64,000 bases of DNA from Ochotona curzoniae (GCF_017591425.1 NW_024466607.1:13276501-13340500); one strand, 5' to 3'. Shown: positions 32,963-44,539, numbered from the stretch's first letter. The notes: a model not told the origin generated them from the letters alone. Translations and numbers: made by a program.

Positions 32963-33590
32963 AATGTAGTGTACACTACACTGATGGTGTCCCATTCCTA
33001 TGCCCTCTCCACTCACCCCTTCTATATTACTTGTTTCCAAACTTAAGTGAAGTCCCATCCTTCCAGCTGCTGGAGCCCACTAAATCTACATGCAGAATAG
33101 GCCAGTGTCCTAAGACACCCAGGAGTGGCTCACCCACAACCTGATAGTGATTGGTAGATAAGCACCCTTGGTCCCTCAGGCAAGATGGCAAGGTGCCAGA
33201 GGGACAGAGCTTCAGGTGGCCCTGGGGCAACCACCCTCCTCAGAGAACTCACCCCTACTTCTCCCATGCCTCCTCCCTAAGTGTTTTTCCCAGGGAAACC
33301 ATCTAGCTCTGACTGTCTCAGAGTCTGCTTGGACACAGACCATGCAAAATTTCCTTTATTCTCTGCAGAGAACCCAAGGAGGGCAGAACTGGGATCTCCC
33401 TTTTACAAGTGAGAGGCAGAGGCACTTGGTTACACACGCCCTGAGAAGCAGGGTTGGATTTTCTGGCACCGCGCAGGCAAGCTGGGGATGTGGGGCTGCC
33501 AGCTTAAGCCCCTCTCTTGCTGTCACTCTTCACCTCCCATCCCCGCCAAGGGTCGGAGCCTACAGCCAGCGCACACATCGCCCACGGCCT
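32963..33590. other. Intergenic, no gene seen
   Basis: Unique-looking. A weak MIR-like patch lies near 33395-33450. No supported frame. Confidence 0.4.
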
Positions 33591-33594
33591 GCCC

Positions 33595-33610
33595 GCCACC
33601 AGGTGGCGCA
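33595..33610 (+). promoter_or_regulatory. Strong CTCF-like motif
   Basis: 'gccaccaggtggcgca' is a close match to the CTCF core consensus and sits in a local CpG-rich patch (about 33540-33625) in otherwise ordinary intergenic DNA between TMEM158 and CDCP1. A boundary or loop-anchor role is inference. Confidence 0.5.
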
Positions 33611-33624
33611 CGGCGGCTCCCCCT

Positions 33625-34740
33625 AGGTCTTTGCACAGAGGCTGAGGTCCCAGCAAGCAGATGCGCGTTGAGGACTTTCTCACAAGTCTCAGGTCTCTGA
33701 GCCGCCGGGGCACACGCACACTCACACTTCCCCCAGCTGTTAGCAGTGGGAGGCGAGCACTGTTCTGTCTCAAGAGGCAGGAAGGTGGAAGGTTCTAGAA
33801 ACCTGGCTGTACCCACTCACTCTCCTGCACTTGGGGCAGAGGCACGTCCTCCCTTGGCTTCCTCGATCCCTTGGCCTTTGTGCGCGGATATGCGAGTCGT
33901 GTGGCAGGGCTGTAATTTCCGTTCGGCTGCCTCCACTAGTGCAGCATGTGGCAGGGCAGCCAGCAGAGAACGAGCAGAACAGAGAAGCCCGCGCTCCATG
34001 CTCTGGGGTGGCTCCAACCCTTGCAGAAGACCCTGGGGTCCTGGCACTGGCGTGCCCAGGGAATGTAAAGTGATTTGTGATCTTCCCCTCTCCCTGCTGT
34101 TCGGGTTTGGACTTCAGACTGTCATGCTAAGGGGAAGGATTCTGGTTTTATTTTTGACTTAATAAGCTGTGAAAACCAACTCTGGATTCCTGCAGACACC
34201 CACGGAGACTCTCATGTTTTGCAGGTTTATTTTAACATTAGAGAGTGTACTGCTGTCTTAGGTCACATCCCCAGGAGCAGACAGGCAGATGAGCAAGGGA
34301 GAAGGCTGGGACTGATCTCAGGCAGAGCCGCAGGGGCAGGGGGCTAGGCTCTGTGCTGTAGGGCACCTGTGTCTAGATCACACCTCAGGATACCCCTGCT
34401 CCCTCCCCATCACTCCTAGGCAAGGCCCCCACAATTCTACCCCCTGACAAGCTGGACTGCACCCAGACAATCCCTCCTCCAAAAGCCTGAGATGGACCTG
34501 CAGGGGAGTTGCAGGTGAGAGCTGCTGCAAGTAGTGGTGGGGACACACACACACATGTGTACGCAGAGGGGGTCGGGCACCCACCTTGTCTCATAAGTCT
34601 GACTGTCTCATTCAGAACTCAGGATGATGTAACAAAATTGTAACACAAAAGGACAAAAAATGACTAACTGGATATTCAGGCAATAAGGAAGCAGAGATAG
34701 AAAGTCAATGTTCCTGGAAGGAAACTTGATTCATTAAACT
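33625..34740. other. Intergenic, no gene seen
   Basis: Moderately GC-rich to about 34070, then ordinary. A short CA run lies at 34545-34558. Frames open on both strands at 33746-34162 have no recognisable product. Confidence 0.4.
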
Positions 34741-34744
34741 ATTT

Positions 34745-34885
34745 CCAGGAGCTGGCATGGTGGCTCAACAGGCTAAGCCTGCACCTGCAAGTGCCAGGAT
34801 CCCATATGGACACTGGTTTGAGTCCTGGCTGCTCCACTTCCCATCCAGCTCTCTGCTTATGATCTGGCAAAGCAGTGGAGGAGAT
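34745..34885 (+). mobile_element. C SINE, 3'-truncated
   Basis: Plus-strand head and middle: 'gagctggcatggtggctcaa', 'ggatcccatatggacactgg' and 'gcttatgatctggcaaagca'. It breaks off after 'gtggagg', so the 3' half and tail are gone. Confidence 0.85.
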
Positions 34886-35042
34886 CAAGGTGCTGGGAGG
34901 GAGGCAGGCACAAGCACTGACCTGTCCCAAGCAGGAAGGGTGCACCTGCTTGAGAGGGAAGGGCCACAGAAGACGGATGCCTCCCAACTGGGTCTGAAGC
35001 TACTGCAGGTGAGTCGTCCCACAGTGGACCAAGAGAGAGTTT

Positions 35043-35454
35043 TGTGAGGAGTGGCACAAGCAACAGCCCTGAGAAGCCATGAGACCCCTGCCTGTTTAGA
35101 TGTGGCACCATTTTAGATATCCCTTTTGGTTCCCTTAAAGTTTCAGTTTCAATTTCCTTAAAGTTCCATGCTCTTTAGCTTGGTGCTCTTTAGGTTTGAG
35201 TTCTATTCTCCACCAATCTGCTGTAAGCTTGTAACCCTGTTGTCTGCCAATCCACTGACGACCCTACCCTTTTATCAGGGAATCGCTGGCGGCCCTGTGT
35301 CTTTGATTTCCACCAGCTGCTGCACCTGCCAATCCCCCCGACCCGCCCCGTACTCCCAATGCTTGCCCCTTTGTCATAAAAGCTCGTTTCTTTGGTTCCT
35401 CTCTCTGCTCCTGCTTCTGTGTGACTCATTGCGTTGCGGCAATATTTCCTAACA
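35043..35454 (+). mobile_element. Solo LTR of an endogenous retrovirus (probable)
   Basis: A block opening 'tgtgaggagtggcacaag' and closing 'ggcaatatttcctaaca', with a TG...CA outline, a TATA-like 'cataaaa' at about 35374, and a pyrimidine-rich region before it. No gag, pol or env remnant adjoins it. I find no clear flanking duplication, so the limits and even the class are uncertain. Confidence 0.45.
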
Positions 35455-35964
35455 CGTTTCATTCAGGAAGAGGGACAAGGTGAGCTGTATATGTGTTCAT
35501 AGGAGGTTGAGGGGGAGATTTTGGAGCCTGCTTTACAAAGCTTCTGTGTGCCCACACAAGCCCAGATTCCACAGCAAGACATCCTCTTTCTAAACCTGAG
35601 ACAGCACCAGGGAGTCAGGTAGGAAATCTAGGATTTTAGAGTCAAGGACCAGCCACAAGATGTGGGTGGGCTACACTCCAAAGCTTGGCAGCATCTTGCT
35701 GCTTGTACTTGCTCTTGACAGAACAAAAAAATTTTTAACTCCTTAGGAAATCTTGAAGGAAAACTGACTGGAAGGGCCCCCACAGGAAAAGGAAACTGTG
35801 AGAAGCACGGAAAGGTTGTTTTCCCTTGCAGAATCCCCTAGGGTGGTAATTATCATGCAATGTCACCCATCCCCTATAACAACTCTGTTTTGATTTTAAA
35901 TGCCTTGCTTCCTGGGGTAATCACACACCTGGCAAAGGAAACATATCAGAGACTCATTGCAAAA

Positions 35965-35998
<34 letters not shown>

Positions 35999-36089
35999 TT
36001 CAGTGAATAATGAAAGAGGAACTAAAGAGGCCAGCCCTGATTAAGCCCTAAGGGCATCTGAAGTTGAACAGTTCACTCATTTTATCCAG
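35455..36089. other. Intergenic with GA microsatellite
   Basis: Unique-looking apart from the GA run at 35967-35996. Confidence 0.4.
35967..35996. repeat. (GA)n microsatellite
   Basis: About 15 tandem GA units. Confidence 0.95.
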
Positions 36090-36215
36090 ACACAATGACT
36101 TGGGCTGACAATCCCCACTGCAGTTTTCCTGAGCAAGCCAGCTAAGAGGTTAAGTGACCAGGCCAAATCCATGCAGCCAGATGTTGTCAGAGTCTGGATT
36201 TACACTTGGAATTGA
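36090..36215 (-). mobile_element. MIR SINE
   Basis: Reverse MIR: 'atccccactgcagttttcct', 'ctaagaggttaagtgaccag', 'cagccagatgttgtcagagt' with 'ctggatttacac'. Confidence 0.7.
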
Positions 36216-37262
36216 GCGCAAACTCCTTTGGCCAGAATGTCTGCAAAAAGAATCCAAGATTATGGGGCTCCAGTACTACACCATCACATACAAAAAACCA
36301 ACACCCTGGGTCAGAGCGGGCGTCCACTGACGTGATGCCTTGAAGAGTTGCAAACTTAGCACTACTGCAGGGCCCTGGGCAGCTAGACCAGCAGGTGTCT
36401 TCTGCGAGAACCTCCTGGCTCCCCCACCTCACAACCCTGTGAGCTTCCCCTCCCCAGCAGGCACACACCAGTGCCCCCATCTCTCTGCTCTCTTGCTGCC
36501 AACTGTTCCCATCTTCCCTTTCCTGAGATCATTCTCCAACCATCTAAGTGGATCCTCTTTCCTACTGATTTTTTTTTTTTAAATTGTTAAGATTTTGATG
36601 TGAAGCCTGTTGCATTGCAACTTTTCCTAACCAGGCAGCATGGCGGTGGGTGATGATGAGTCACTTACTGGTGATGTGCGAATGTCCTTCTGTGCCCACA
36701 GGCTAGGAAAATACTCCCTAAGGAGTTTCTTTGTCTGGAAGTCCATTTATCTTCTTGTGTTCACTCCCAACTTTCCACCCACTCTGCCTTCCCTGTCCAC
36801 CCACCCTCCATGTAATTAAGAATCTCCCAAGCATGCTGGGTGCAGGGCGAATTCAGGGCTGTTGCCAGCAGCCAATAGTCTAGAACTGCTCTGTGTGGGA
36901 GGTGGGGTTCCAGGGGGTTCCTGCACATGTGAGAAGAGGGTTAGAAATGAAAAACAGAGATAGCTTTAAAAAGTTTGACATGGAGAAAGATATAGAGTGT
37001 CAGAGTGGATTCGAAGAGACTAGCATGAAGGGTAAAGGCAGAAGCCCCAGGCCAAAGAGAGGAGCAGTAAATCCAAAACAGCTTTTGTGCTTGGTCATAG
37101 CCCCTGACTGCCAGGCCTCTTGGAAACAACCACGATACCCTCACAGCCGTAGCTCACCCGCATTGCTGGGCTCTGTCAGATCCACCTTCTCCAACCTCTG
37201 GTGCGGGGCTGGGGTGGGGGATGCTGCTCTTCACTGGCCCTGTCTCCCTTCCTTGTCTTTCA
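36216..37262. other. Intergenic, no gene seen
   Basis: Ordinary sequence with a T run near 36570. The frame 36893-37468 is open for 191 codons in plus orientation but has no recognised domain and overlaps frames in other phases. Confidence 0.35.
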
Positions 37263-37263
37263 G

Positions 37264-37418
37264 AACTCAAAGATCAGCCCATTCTGTCTCACAGAAGCAG
37301 CTGTGTGGCTGCTACCCAGTGGCTCATCGAGCACAACTCCAGCACAGCAGTACAGTTTGTGGGGGTTATGCCCAACCTCATCCGCCAGGAGTACACCCTG
37401 CCTGGTGTAATTCCATAA
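37264..37418 (+). other. Possible orphan exon or pseudogene fragment
   Basis: A good acceptor-like sequence ('ctcccttccttgtctttcag', ending 37263) precedes a frame of about 51 codons that reads like folded protein ('WLIEHNSSTAVQFVGVMPN') and ends with TAA at 37416-37418. I cannot place it in any family. No matching upstream exon is visible. It could be a processed pseudogene piece, a terminal exon, or chance. Confidence 0.2.
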
Positions 37419-37522
37419 TGGTGGTGGCGTTATCTTCCCCTGCAACTGGGTTAGGCAGAGACCCATGAAGTAATTTTCTGGCTACTAAACTATAAGTGGA
37501 AGTTATGGGAAGCTTCTGGGAA

Positions 37523-37544
37523 CTATATATATATATATATATAT
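37523..37544. repeat. (AT)n microsatellite
   Basis: About 11 AT units just before the SINE at 37558. Confidence 0.9.
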
Positions 37545-37557
37545 GTACTATATGTGT

Positions 37558-37752
37558 GTGTTATTATTTATTTGGGAAGGCAGAGACACAAAGATTTGCC
37601 CTCTACTGGTTCATTTTTAAAACACCCAAAACAGCCAGGAGCCAGGACTGGACCAGCCAAAGCTAATTATACAAAAAACAAAGCCTACTGTGCCAATCTG
37701 GGTCTCCCATGAGGATAGCAGGAGCCCAAATAAATGCCTGCCCCAGAACACT
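37558..37752 (-). mobile_element. C SINE, diverged and rearranged
   Basis: Minus-strand copy: 'tattatttatttgggaaggc', 'ctactggttcatttttaaaa', 'ctgggtctcccatgaggata'. An unrelated A-rich insertion splits it near 37665, and the head is missing. Confidence 0.65.
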
Positions 37753-38249
37753 TTTTATTTTTTAACAAATGTCACCAGACATCCTTGGGTATACTCATGA
37801 CATTGAGATTATTGGTGACCGCTCCGGGACTCAGAGAACCAAGCCAATGATGGAAGAACAAACCATGGAAATAACTTGAATCTCTGGTAATGGCTCCACC
37901 TATAATATCAGGATATCAGCACGTTCATGGAAAGTGGAATTCAAAGATGAATTGACTGCGGCACAAGATACTTTGAAATTCAAAACTCTGCAGGAAAAGG
38001 GAGGGAGCCATAGCAGCACCGTGTAAATGCCCAACTTCCTCACCACCTGCATTTCTTCATACCCTGTGCCAACTCTGCCGACCCAGCACGGACTGAGCTC
38101 CAGCCTCTCAGGACCCACTCCCACCCAGCACTCTGCCAGGAGACACAGCAAAGCAGCAAACAGGTTGAACAAAAACACGACAGGCGGATACCTAAGTCAC
38201 CCAGCATCTTTGGGCAGCTGCTAACATAAGAAACCAGGAGCAAACTGCC

Positions 38250-38601
38250 CGCACTGACCATACTGATACTGTCTAGGCAGGGAGGTAGATGAGGGTCATG
38301 AGTCTGGGAGCCATGCTTCCCACCTCATGCCTCGGTTTGTCAGGACGTACCCACCATTTCCTGGGACTTGGGGGGATAAGGACGGAGCAGGGTTGCATTG
38401 TGACTGGCCACGCCCCTCTCGAGCCCTACCTATAAAAACCTGTGCTAGGAGGGGTTTATCCTTTGGGGCTCTTCTGCCCTTTTTACGTGGTTTCTGTTTC
38501 TCACCCACTGAATGAACTTTACCGCTTGTTTATGCCTGGTGGTACCTGTGCTTAAAATGCTTTCTAAGTAAAAGGGAAGAACCTAAGAAAATCTTACCAC
38601 A
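38250..38601 (+). mobile_element. Solo LTR of an endogenous retrovirus (probable)
   Basis: The 3' part has retroviral LTR architecture: 'cctataaaaacctgtgct' (TATA box near 38430), a pyrimidine-rich stretch, 'cactgaatgaactttaccgc', and an end 'aaatcttaccaca' like many ERV U5 ends. The 5' edge is not fixed and no internal viral genes are present. It lies just upstream of the CpG-rich block at 38640. Confidence 0.6.
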
Positions 38602-38639
38602 GCAATACTACAAAACACATGCCCCAGATCTACAGTATG

Positions 38640-39195
38640 GGTGGATGTGACTCAGCCCCCTCAGCCCCCTCAGCCCCCTCAGCCCCCTCAGCGCCTCCGT
38701 CCCTCCGTCGGGCAGTCGCTCAGGGCCGGCCCTCGCCAGCCACGGCTCTTACCTCCTTGCTGCCGCCAGGGGCCACTTCCTACAGAAGGCCAGGAAACGA
38801 CTGTCCCGGCTTGCCACGGTGGAGTCAGAGGTCCTCTGAGGTAACTGCTTCTGAGGACAGCGTCTCAAGTCTCACGAGGCCCACCTTGGCGCTTCGACCC
38901 TCTCTTCCGGAATGCCGCAGTTCCCGGATGCTGATCTTCCGGGAAGGCATGTGGAGTCTCCAGCAGGGAGAGGCACAACGCCTGCTGACAGGGGCGCTCA
39001 TCCCGGATCGGCCCAGGCCCTCGGGACAACTCCAGGGCACGCGGAAAACTCCTTGTCACTGGAAGCACGGGAAGGCTCCAAGATGACGGGGGACTCTTTC
39101 TCCGGTCCTGTCCCTCCTGCCCACAGTAGTCGGTAATGGCCATGCCTTTGTTTTTGCGCAGACGAATCCCCTCACGCCACTCTCCCTGCGCCACG
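38640..39195. promoter_or_regulatory. Orphan CpG-island-like block, possible promoter
   Basis: By hand count about 36 CpGs lie in roughly 500 bases of GC-rich sequence, far above the surroundings and far from both genes. It holds ETS-like 'cttccgg' words at about 38904 and 38936, and 'agatgacggg' near 39081. On the minus strand a good splice donor reads 'caaggag|gtaagag' with its GT at 38752-38751. It could be a promoter for an unannotated non-coding RNA. No coding frame is supported. Confidence 0.4.
38651..38690. repeat. (CAGCCCCCT)n nine-base tandem repeat
   Basis: Four and a half copies of a 9-base unit at the edge of the CpG-rich block. Confidence 0.95.
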
Positions 39196-39487
39196 TCTTA
39201 GAACTGGAGTTTTATTTAGAAGGAAGACCACACATTCACAGGGATGTTGGGTATTTCAGCCATGAAGGGCAGGAGCCTGGTACTTAACGGGTGGCCCGTG
39301 GCCAGGGTGTTAACCTATTCTGGAGGCTGCTCCAAGCCAGCAGCTGGGGGCTGCGCACCCGTGAGCTCCCTTGACTGGACTTCTAGCCCTTCTGGTATCT
39401 GTGGACCTGTGAAGGGAATTTAGGAGATCAGAGCCCCTTCCTCTACCCCAACTCCTGGGCCCATTCTTTTTTCTTTTTCTTTCTTTT

Positions 39488-39812
39488 TTTTTAAGATTTA
39501 TTTTTTATTTTATTATCGGAAAGGAGAAAAGGAGATACAGAAAGAAAGATCTTCTATCTGCTGGTTCATTCCCCCAAGTGGCTACAATGGCCAAAGCTGA
39601 GATGATCTGAAGCCAGGAGCCAGCAGTATTCTCTAGGTCTCCCATGTGAGTACAGAATTCCAAGGCTTTAAGCTATCCTCTACTGTTTTCCCAGGTCACA
39701 ATCAGGGAGCAGGATGAGAAATGGAGCAGCTGGGACACGAACTGATACCTATATGGGATCCTAGCAGATGCAAGGTGTGGATTTAACCACTAGTCTATCA
39801 AGTACTGTGCCC
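39488..39812 (-). mobile_element. C SINE, young
   Basis: Minus-strand full-length copy: 'ttttttttaagatttatttt', 'tctgctggttcattccccca', 'gcagctgggacacgaactga', head complement 'gtggatttaaccactagtct' ending 'actgtgccc'. A short 'cattc' duplication flanks it. Confidence 0.9.
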
Positions 39813-40249
39813 ATTCCACAGATGGGGTAGCTCAGGCCACCTGCTGGTGCCACCTAGCTAAGGCTAAAGAGCAGCAAAAGGGAAACCCAAACCAGGTGGT
39901 CCATCTGGGGATGAGAAGGGCTTGCTCCACATCCCCTTCTTTCCAGATTAGCCACCCCCCTAGAGCAGCCCTCTCCCCTGAGACAGGGATGTGTCAGCAC
40001 ATTCCTCCACAGCTGAGTCACCCCAGCAGCTGGGATCCGGGATCCAACCGCCAACGCCTATTCCAAACACGCAAACACGCTTGCCCTTGCCAGCCCCCAC
40101 CCGGCTCTGCCTTTCTTGGGGCAGTTCTGGGCCTGCAGTTCTGCAAGATCCACACCCTCCTTGAGGCTGGCACCTCCACACAGATGCCAGGGGCTGCAAT
40201 GAAAGAAAGCCCTGCTGTTGTGAATCCTTCTCATGCGCATGCTGGCTCA

Positions 40250-40385
40250 GGTAGTCAGGTGCCTATACACAACCTGGAATGGTTTTCTGGCTCCTGTCTA
40301 CATCCTGGTCCAGCCTCAGCTATTTTGGGCATTTGCTCTCTCTCTTTCTGCCTTTCAAATAAATTACATAAATTTCTTCAAAAGA
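40250..40385 (+). mobile_element. C SINE 3' half
   Basis: Plus-strand 3' part: 'ggttttctggctcctgtcta', 'tccagcctcagctattttgg', 'gcctttcaaataaattacat'. The head is missing. Confidence 0.7.
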
Positions 40386-40420
40386 CAAGTTTAATTTGGT
40401 ATTTAAAAATTGGAGCTCAG

Positions 40421-40735
40421 GACAGCCGTGGTAGTGTAACAGGCTAATCCTCTACCTGCAAGCGCCAGCATCCCATATAGGTATTGGCTCATGTTCTGGT
40501 GGCTCTTTTTCCCACCCGGCTTCCTGCTTATACATTGGGAAAGCAGTAAAGGATGGCACAAAGCCTCGGAACCCTACAACCATGTGGGAGACCCAGAAGA
40601 AGCTTCTGGCTCCTGGCTTTGTCTCAGGTCAGCTCCAGCCATCGTGGCCAGTCAGGGAGCGAATCAGCAGAGGAATCTCTCTCTGTCTCCTTTCTGTAAA
40701 TCTGCCTTTCAAATGGAAATAAACTCTTTTTTTTT
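40421..40735 (+). mobile_element. C SINE, full length
   Basis: Plus-strand copy from 'acagccgtggtagtgtaaca' through 'caagcgccagcatcccatat' and 'ggctcctggctttgtctcag' to 'aatggaaataaactcttttt'. Confidence 0.9.
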
Positions 40736-40794
40736 AAATTGGAACTCATACATAGTTTCTCAGAATAGACCCTCCCACACTCAGGGACTTCACT

Positions 40795-40822
40795 TGTGTG
40801 TGTGTGCGTGTGTGTGCGTGTG
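40795..40822. repeat. (TG)n microsatellite
   Basis: TG repeat with two 'cg' interruptions. Confidence 0.9.
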
Positions 40823-43800
40823 AGCTCAGACCAGCTCTAATAGAGAGCTTCCCCACAGGGCATGCTAGGTTCTACTCCTAGTGTTTCTGTTTCCAGCAAA
40901 GTGGTTCTGCAGCAAATCTCCAGTTTACTTCAGAAGCCCGTTGGCAGATTAGGGGAAGAGCAAAAAGTGCTTTGGACAGAATAAAGCAAATACCCTATCA
41001 ATAGATGTTCATGACAAACAGGAGTTTCCTGGAGATGAAAAAAACAATACAAAGGAATGATTTTCTAATGGTAGAATTTCAAGTCAATATAGAACCAAGG
41101 AAGAGCTGTGTTGGAAGGTAGGAGACCTGCCCAGGAAGCTGGAAAACCAAGTCCTAGAGAACCCAACTTGGACAGTTTTACATGAAGCCAATTCTGGGCA
41201 CAGCCAGAGCTCCCTCTGGCCCAGTGACAAAGAAGCCTGTAGGAGAACAGGGTCAAGAACTCTTGCAAAAACAAAGCTTCTATTCAGGAAAAGCTGTGTC
41301 TGGAACCATGCCTGGTGCTTGTGTGACAACAGCTTATTTACACCTATGACAACGCTGCTTTTCACAGGGCATTACACCTGTGCTCAGAGCCATACTAACC
41401 TGTCCATACACACAGCTTGGAACCGCAGTGTCAGGATTCCAATCCAGACTGACCGGCTCCACAGCCTGGGGCCTCCCTCTCCAGGGCATTCCCTTTTTCC
41501 TGGTACAGCTTCTGGACATTTCTTTTCTTTTTTTTTTTGGTTCACCACAGCCTAGCATTGTGGGAATGATCACAAAGGTGTTCCTGTTGAGTAGGCCTGA
41601 TCTTCCTCCCCATAGCAGAAGTTTCTGTCTGCTAAGCTCCTCTGCTGAGCTGCATGGGCACTCGGTTTCTATCCTGCAGGAATCACTACCCTGAAAACAT
41701 GGCAGCCTCTCTCATCTGGCATCCACCAGGGAGCAGGTGCTTGGTCACTGACTTGAGTCAATAAAATGAAGTGACAATTCTTGCTCTCCTGAATTATCTT
41801 CTATGATGCTAGCAGCAACTTCTGGCAAGTGAAAAACAGATCCCTGGCTCAGGTACAGCTCACAATGGGTCCTAAATGCAAATGGCGGCATTTGAGGGCA
41901 AAATCCCCTTTCAGTGATTCTTTGGCTTAAAGGAGCCAAGCGGAAGCTCACAAGACCACCCTTGACCCCATGCACCTGTCACATCCCTGGGACAAGGAAA
42001 AAGACCAGTGCTATCCTCCAATATGCTAAAAGGTATAAGTCCCTAACAAAATCTTGAACCTGAAGGATGGCAGTGAACTACTAAAAAGTCAGCAAGCTGC
42101 AGCCACACCCTGGCAAGTGCATGTTCATTTCCATCCTCATCAGGAAAGCAGAGCAGAAACTTCCCTTGCATTTGGTGACAGCAGCAGAACACACTGACGG
42201 GCCTGTCCCCAGGCTCTGCTAGCTCCCTTGCCTCTGGCAGTGTACACCTGACCCTCCGCAATGGGCAAGCCATGTCCCCGGAGCAGAGGATGGAGAAGGA
42301 GGTCAGAGGTGTCAAGACATGCACACGTACCAGGGGTGTGACAGGAATGCCATGAGGACCTGAGCACCCGCCAGATCAGGTGAGTGGTTAAGAACCAGAA
42401 CATCACTATAAAGGACACAGTGTGGGCAGCCTCTCCGGGCCTGGAGGCAGGATGGTCCACGCTGCTCAGAACTGTGCACCCAGCAATCTGTGTGGGGCCA
42501 GCTCTGAGGGCCACCCTGAGCATGCCCTGTAGCAGATCTGGGCCTCTCTGTAAGGGGGCCTGGTCACATATGCTTCATGACCCTAGAGGTATCTGTTGTG
42601 GGCAAACATGTTTTTTGGAGTTAATCACACGTCTCATAGAAGATGGTTAAAAGGCAACATGGCACTCACTGGCTCACTTGCTCTGTTTTCTTTCAGCATA
42701 TGTGAACGGAATGCTTTCCCTCTCAGACCTGTCTCTGTACAGCTCCCTCTTGCAGGGCGTGCGGTTTCCCTCTCCTCCTCAGCTTGTAGGCCACTCTTTG
42801 GCCCACTCAGTCAGTTTGCAGGATGGCCCACATTCATGCCTGAACATACACTTGTTCCTGCACCACCAGATAACCAGTTCTGTTGCACACAATCCCTGTC
42901 TCTCTGCCTAGTCATTCTATCTCTGTGGGAGCCGAGAGCCTGGATGGGAAAAACGGGTCAATCATTGCTCATGTCACCTGGAGCACAGATCCACATCTCT
43001 AGTCCTCCAGGGACAACCCTCATCCAACTCGTGACAGCTTGTGGCCCACCATGAGATCTAGAACATTCTGCTTAGCTCTCAGACATCTATTCTGTTGTTT
43101 TAGATGAAAACAAAATCTGAATTGTGGCACTGAGCTCCAGACACACAGATAAGTGCTGTGCTGTGCTTTGGTGAGGACATGAACGGGGGCCTCCAGTATG
43201 AAGGCACTTTAACCACACCCTGGAGGGCCTGGGGTAATGATTTCAAGAGCAAAAAGGCAGCACAGGACACAGACCCCAGGAGGCAGCCTGGGATGCAAGC
43301 CCCTAGTTCCCACATCCTCAGAGACTGGGCAGTGTTGGCCCTAGGTCTCTGCTGGTCTCTTGTGTCCTGTTCCATAGCACATCTCCCGCTCCGCAGGGTC
43401 GGGGGGGAGGGGAGGACTGCCCTCAGCTCCCCCCTCCCCATGCTTTATTGTTAAAGGAGCTGCCACGTTTGCTAAACCAGAAGTACGCTGCTGGTCACTG
43501 AACAATTTCCACTAAACTGTGTATTTTGCAATAGCTTACTCCATTCCCCAACCCGACCTCTGTAAGGCCCAGCAATTTCTTTTCACCCACTCACTAAGTG
43601 ATCAGCACTGGTGTTAGTCAGCCTTCCTCAGCACACATGTGTGAGCCTTTTCCCCCTTGTTCTATTGCCAGCGGCAAGGCTTGTCTGCCACTGGTCTTCC
43701 TGCTTTGCTGTGGTTTACAATCAGCTTTCCCATTGAACAGGCACCTTTTTAAAAAATGATAATGGCAAGGTAAATGTTACTACTACAACGACAACAACAA

Positions 43801-43990
43801 CAAAATTACTCACAATCTCACCTCCATGCCCTACCAGCAATAACCATTCTGTACATCTTCTTCAGCTATTTCTTCCAAAACCCACAGCTTTTGAAAAACA
43901 AAGCCCCGTTAGTGTTATGCCTCCTCTCTAATTGCCAATGTTCAACGTTTCATTTAATGCTACAGTACTTCTTTTGGGTAATTGTTTACT
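40823..43990. other. Intergenic, no gene seen
   Basis: Over 3 kb without a clear SINE. Mostly unique-looking; a T run lies near 41529 and a CAA repeat at 43788-43803. Frames of 90-150 codons here (42140-42523, 42596-43054) overlap each other and have no recognisable product. Confidence 0.4.
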
Positions 43991-44003
43991 TTCCTTCTCT
44001 CTT

Positions 44004-44201
44004 CTTTTTAAATTTTATTTATTTGTATTACAAAAGTGGGTTTACAGAAAGAAGGAGTTGGGCCGTCCTCAATTGCTTTCCCAGGCCATAAGCAGGGAAT
44101 TAGATGAGAAGTGGAGCAGCCAGGACGTGAACTGGTGCCCATACGAGATCTCAGCACATGCAAGGCAAGCATTTAGCTACTGAGCCATTGTACCAGGCCC
44201 C
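44004..44201 (-). mobile_element. C SINE with internal deletion
   Basis: Minus-strand copy: tail 'aattttatttatttgtatta', then a jump at 'gaaggagttgggccgtcctc' that skips about 120 bases of the body, then the head complement 'tttagctactgagccattgt' and 'accaggcccc'. Confidence 0.85.
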
Positions 44202-44225
44202 TCCTTCTCTCTGTCTCTCTCCCTT

Positions 44226-44524
44226 TTATGATTTATTTAATGTATTTGAAATGCAGAGAAACACAGAAAGGGAGAGATCTCCCATTTGCTGGCTCATTCC
44301 CCCAAATGGCCCCAACTGGGCCAGACTGGAGCCAAGAACTCTGAACTCCCTCAGGGTCTCTGACCATGGTGGCAGGAGCCCAAACACTTGGGCCGTCTTC
44401 TGCTGCTTTTCCAGGAACAGTAGCAGGGAGCTGGATGAGAAACTGAGCAGCAGGGACTTGGCTCAAGCTGGCTGCTCTCATCTCAAGTGGCAGCTCAACT
44501 TGCTGTGCCACAGTGCCAACCCCT
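44226..44524 (-). mobile_element. C SINE, older, full length
   Basis: Minus-strand copy: 'tatgatttatttaatgtatt', 'tttgctggctcattccccca', 'aaacacttgggccgtcttct', head complement 'aacttgctgtgccacagtgc'. Confidence 0.9.
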
Positions 44525-44539
44525 GCAGTTTTCTTTCTT

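Noticed and set aside
38651..39086. 155-codon plus-strand frame with Ser-Ala-Pro repeats
   Set aside because: The repeat comes from the 9-base tandem CAGCCCCCT and the rest is GC-rich chance openness. The block is better viewed as a CpG-rich regulatory candidate.
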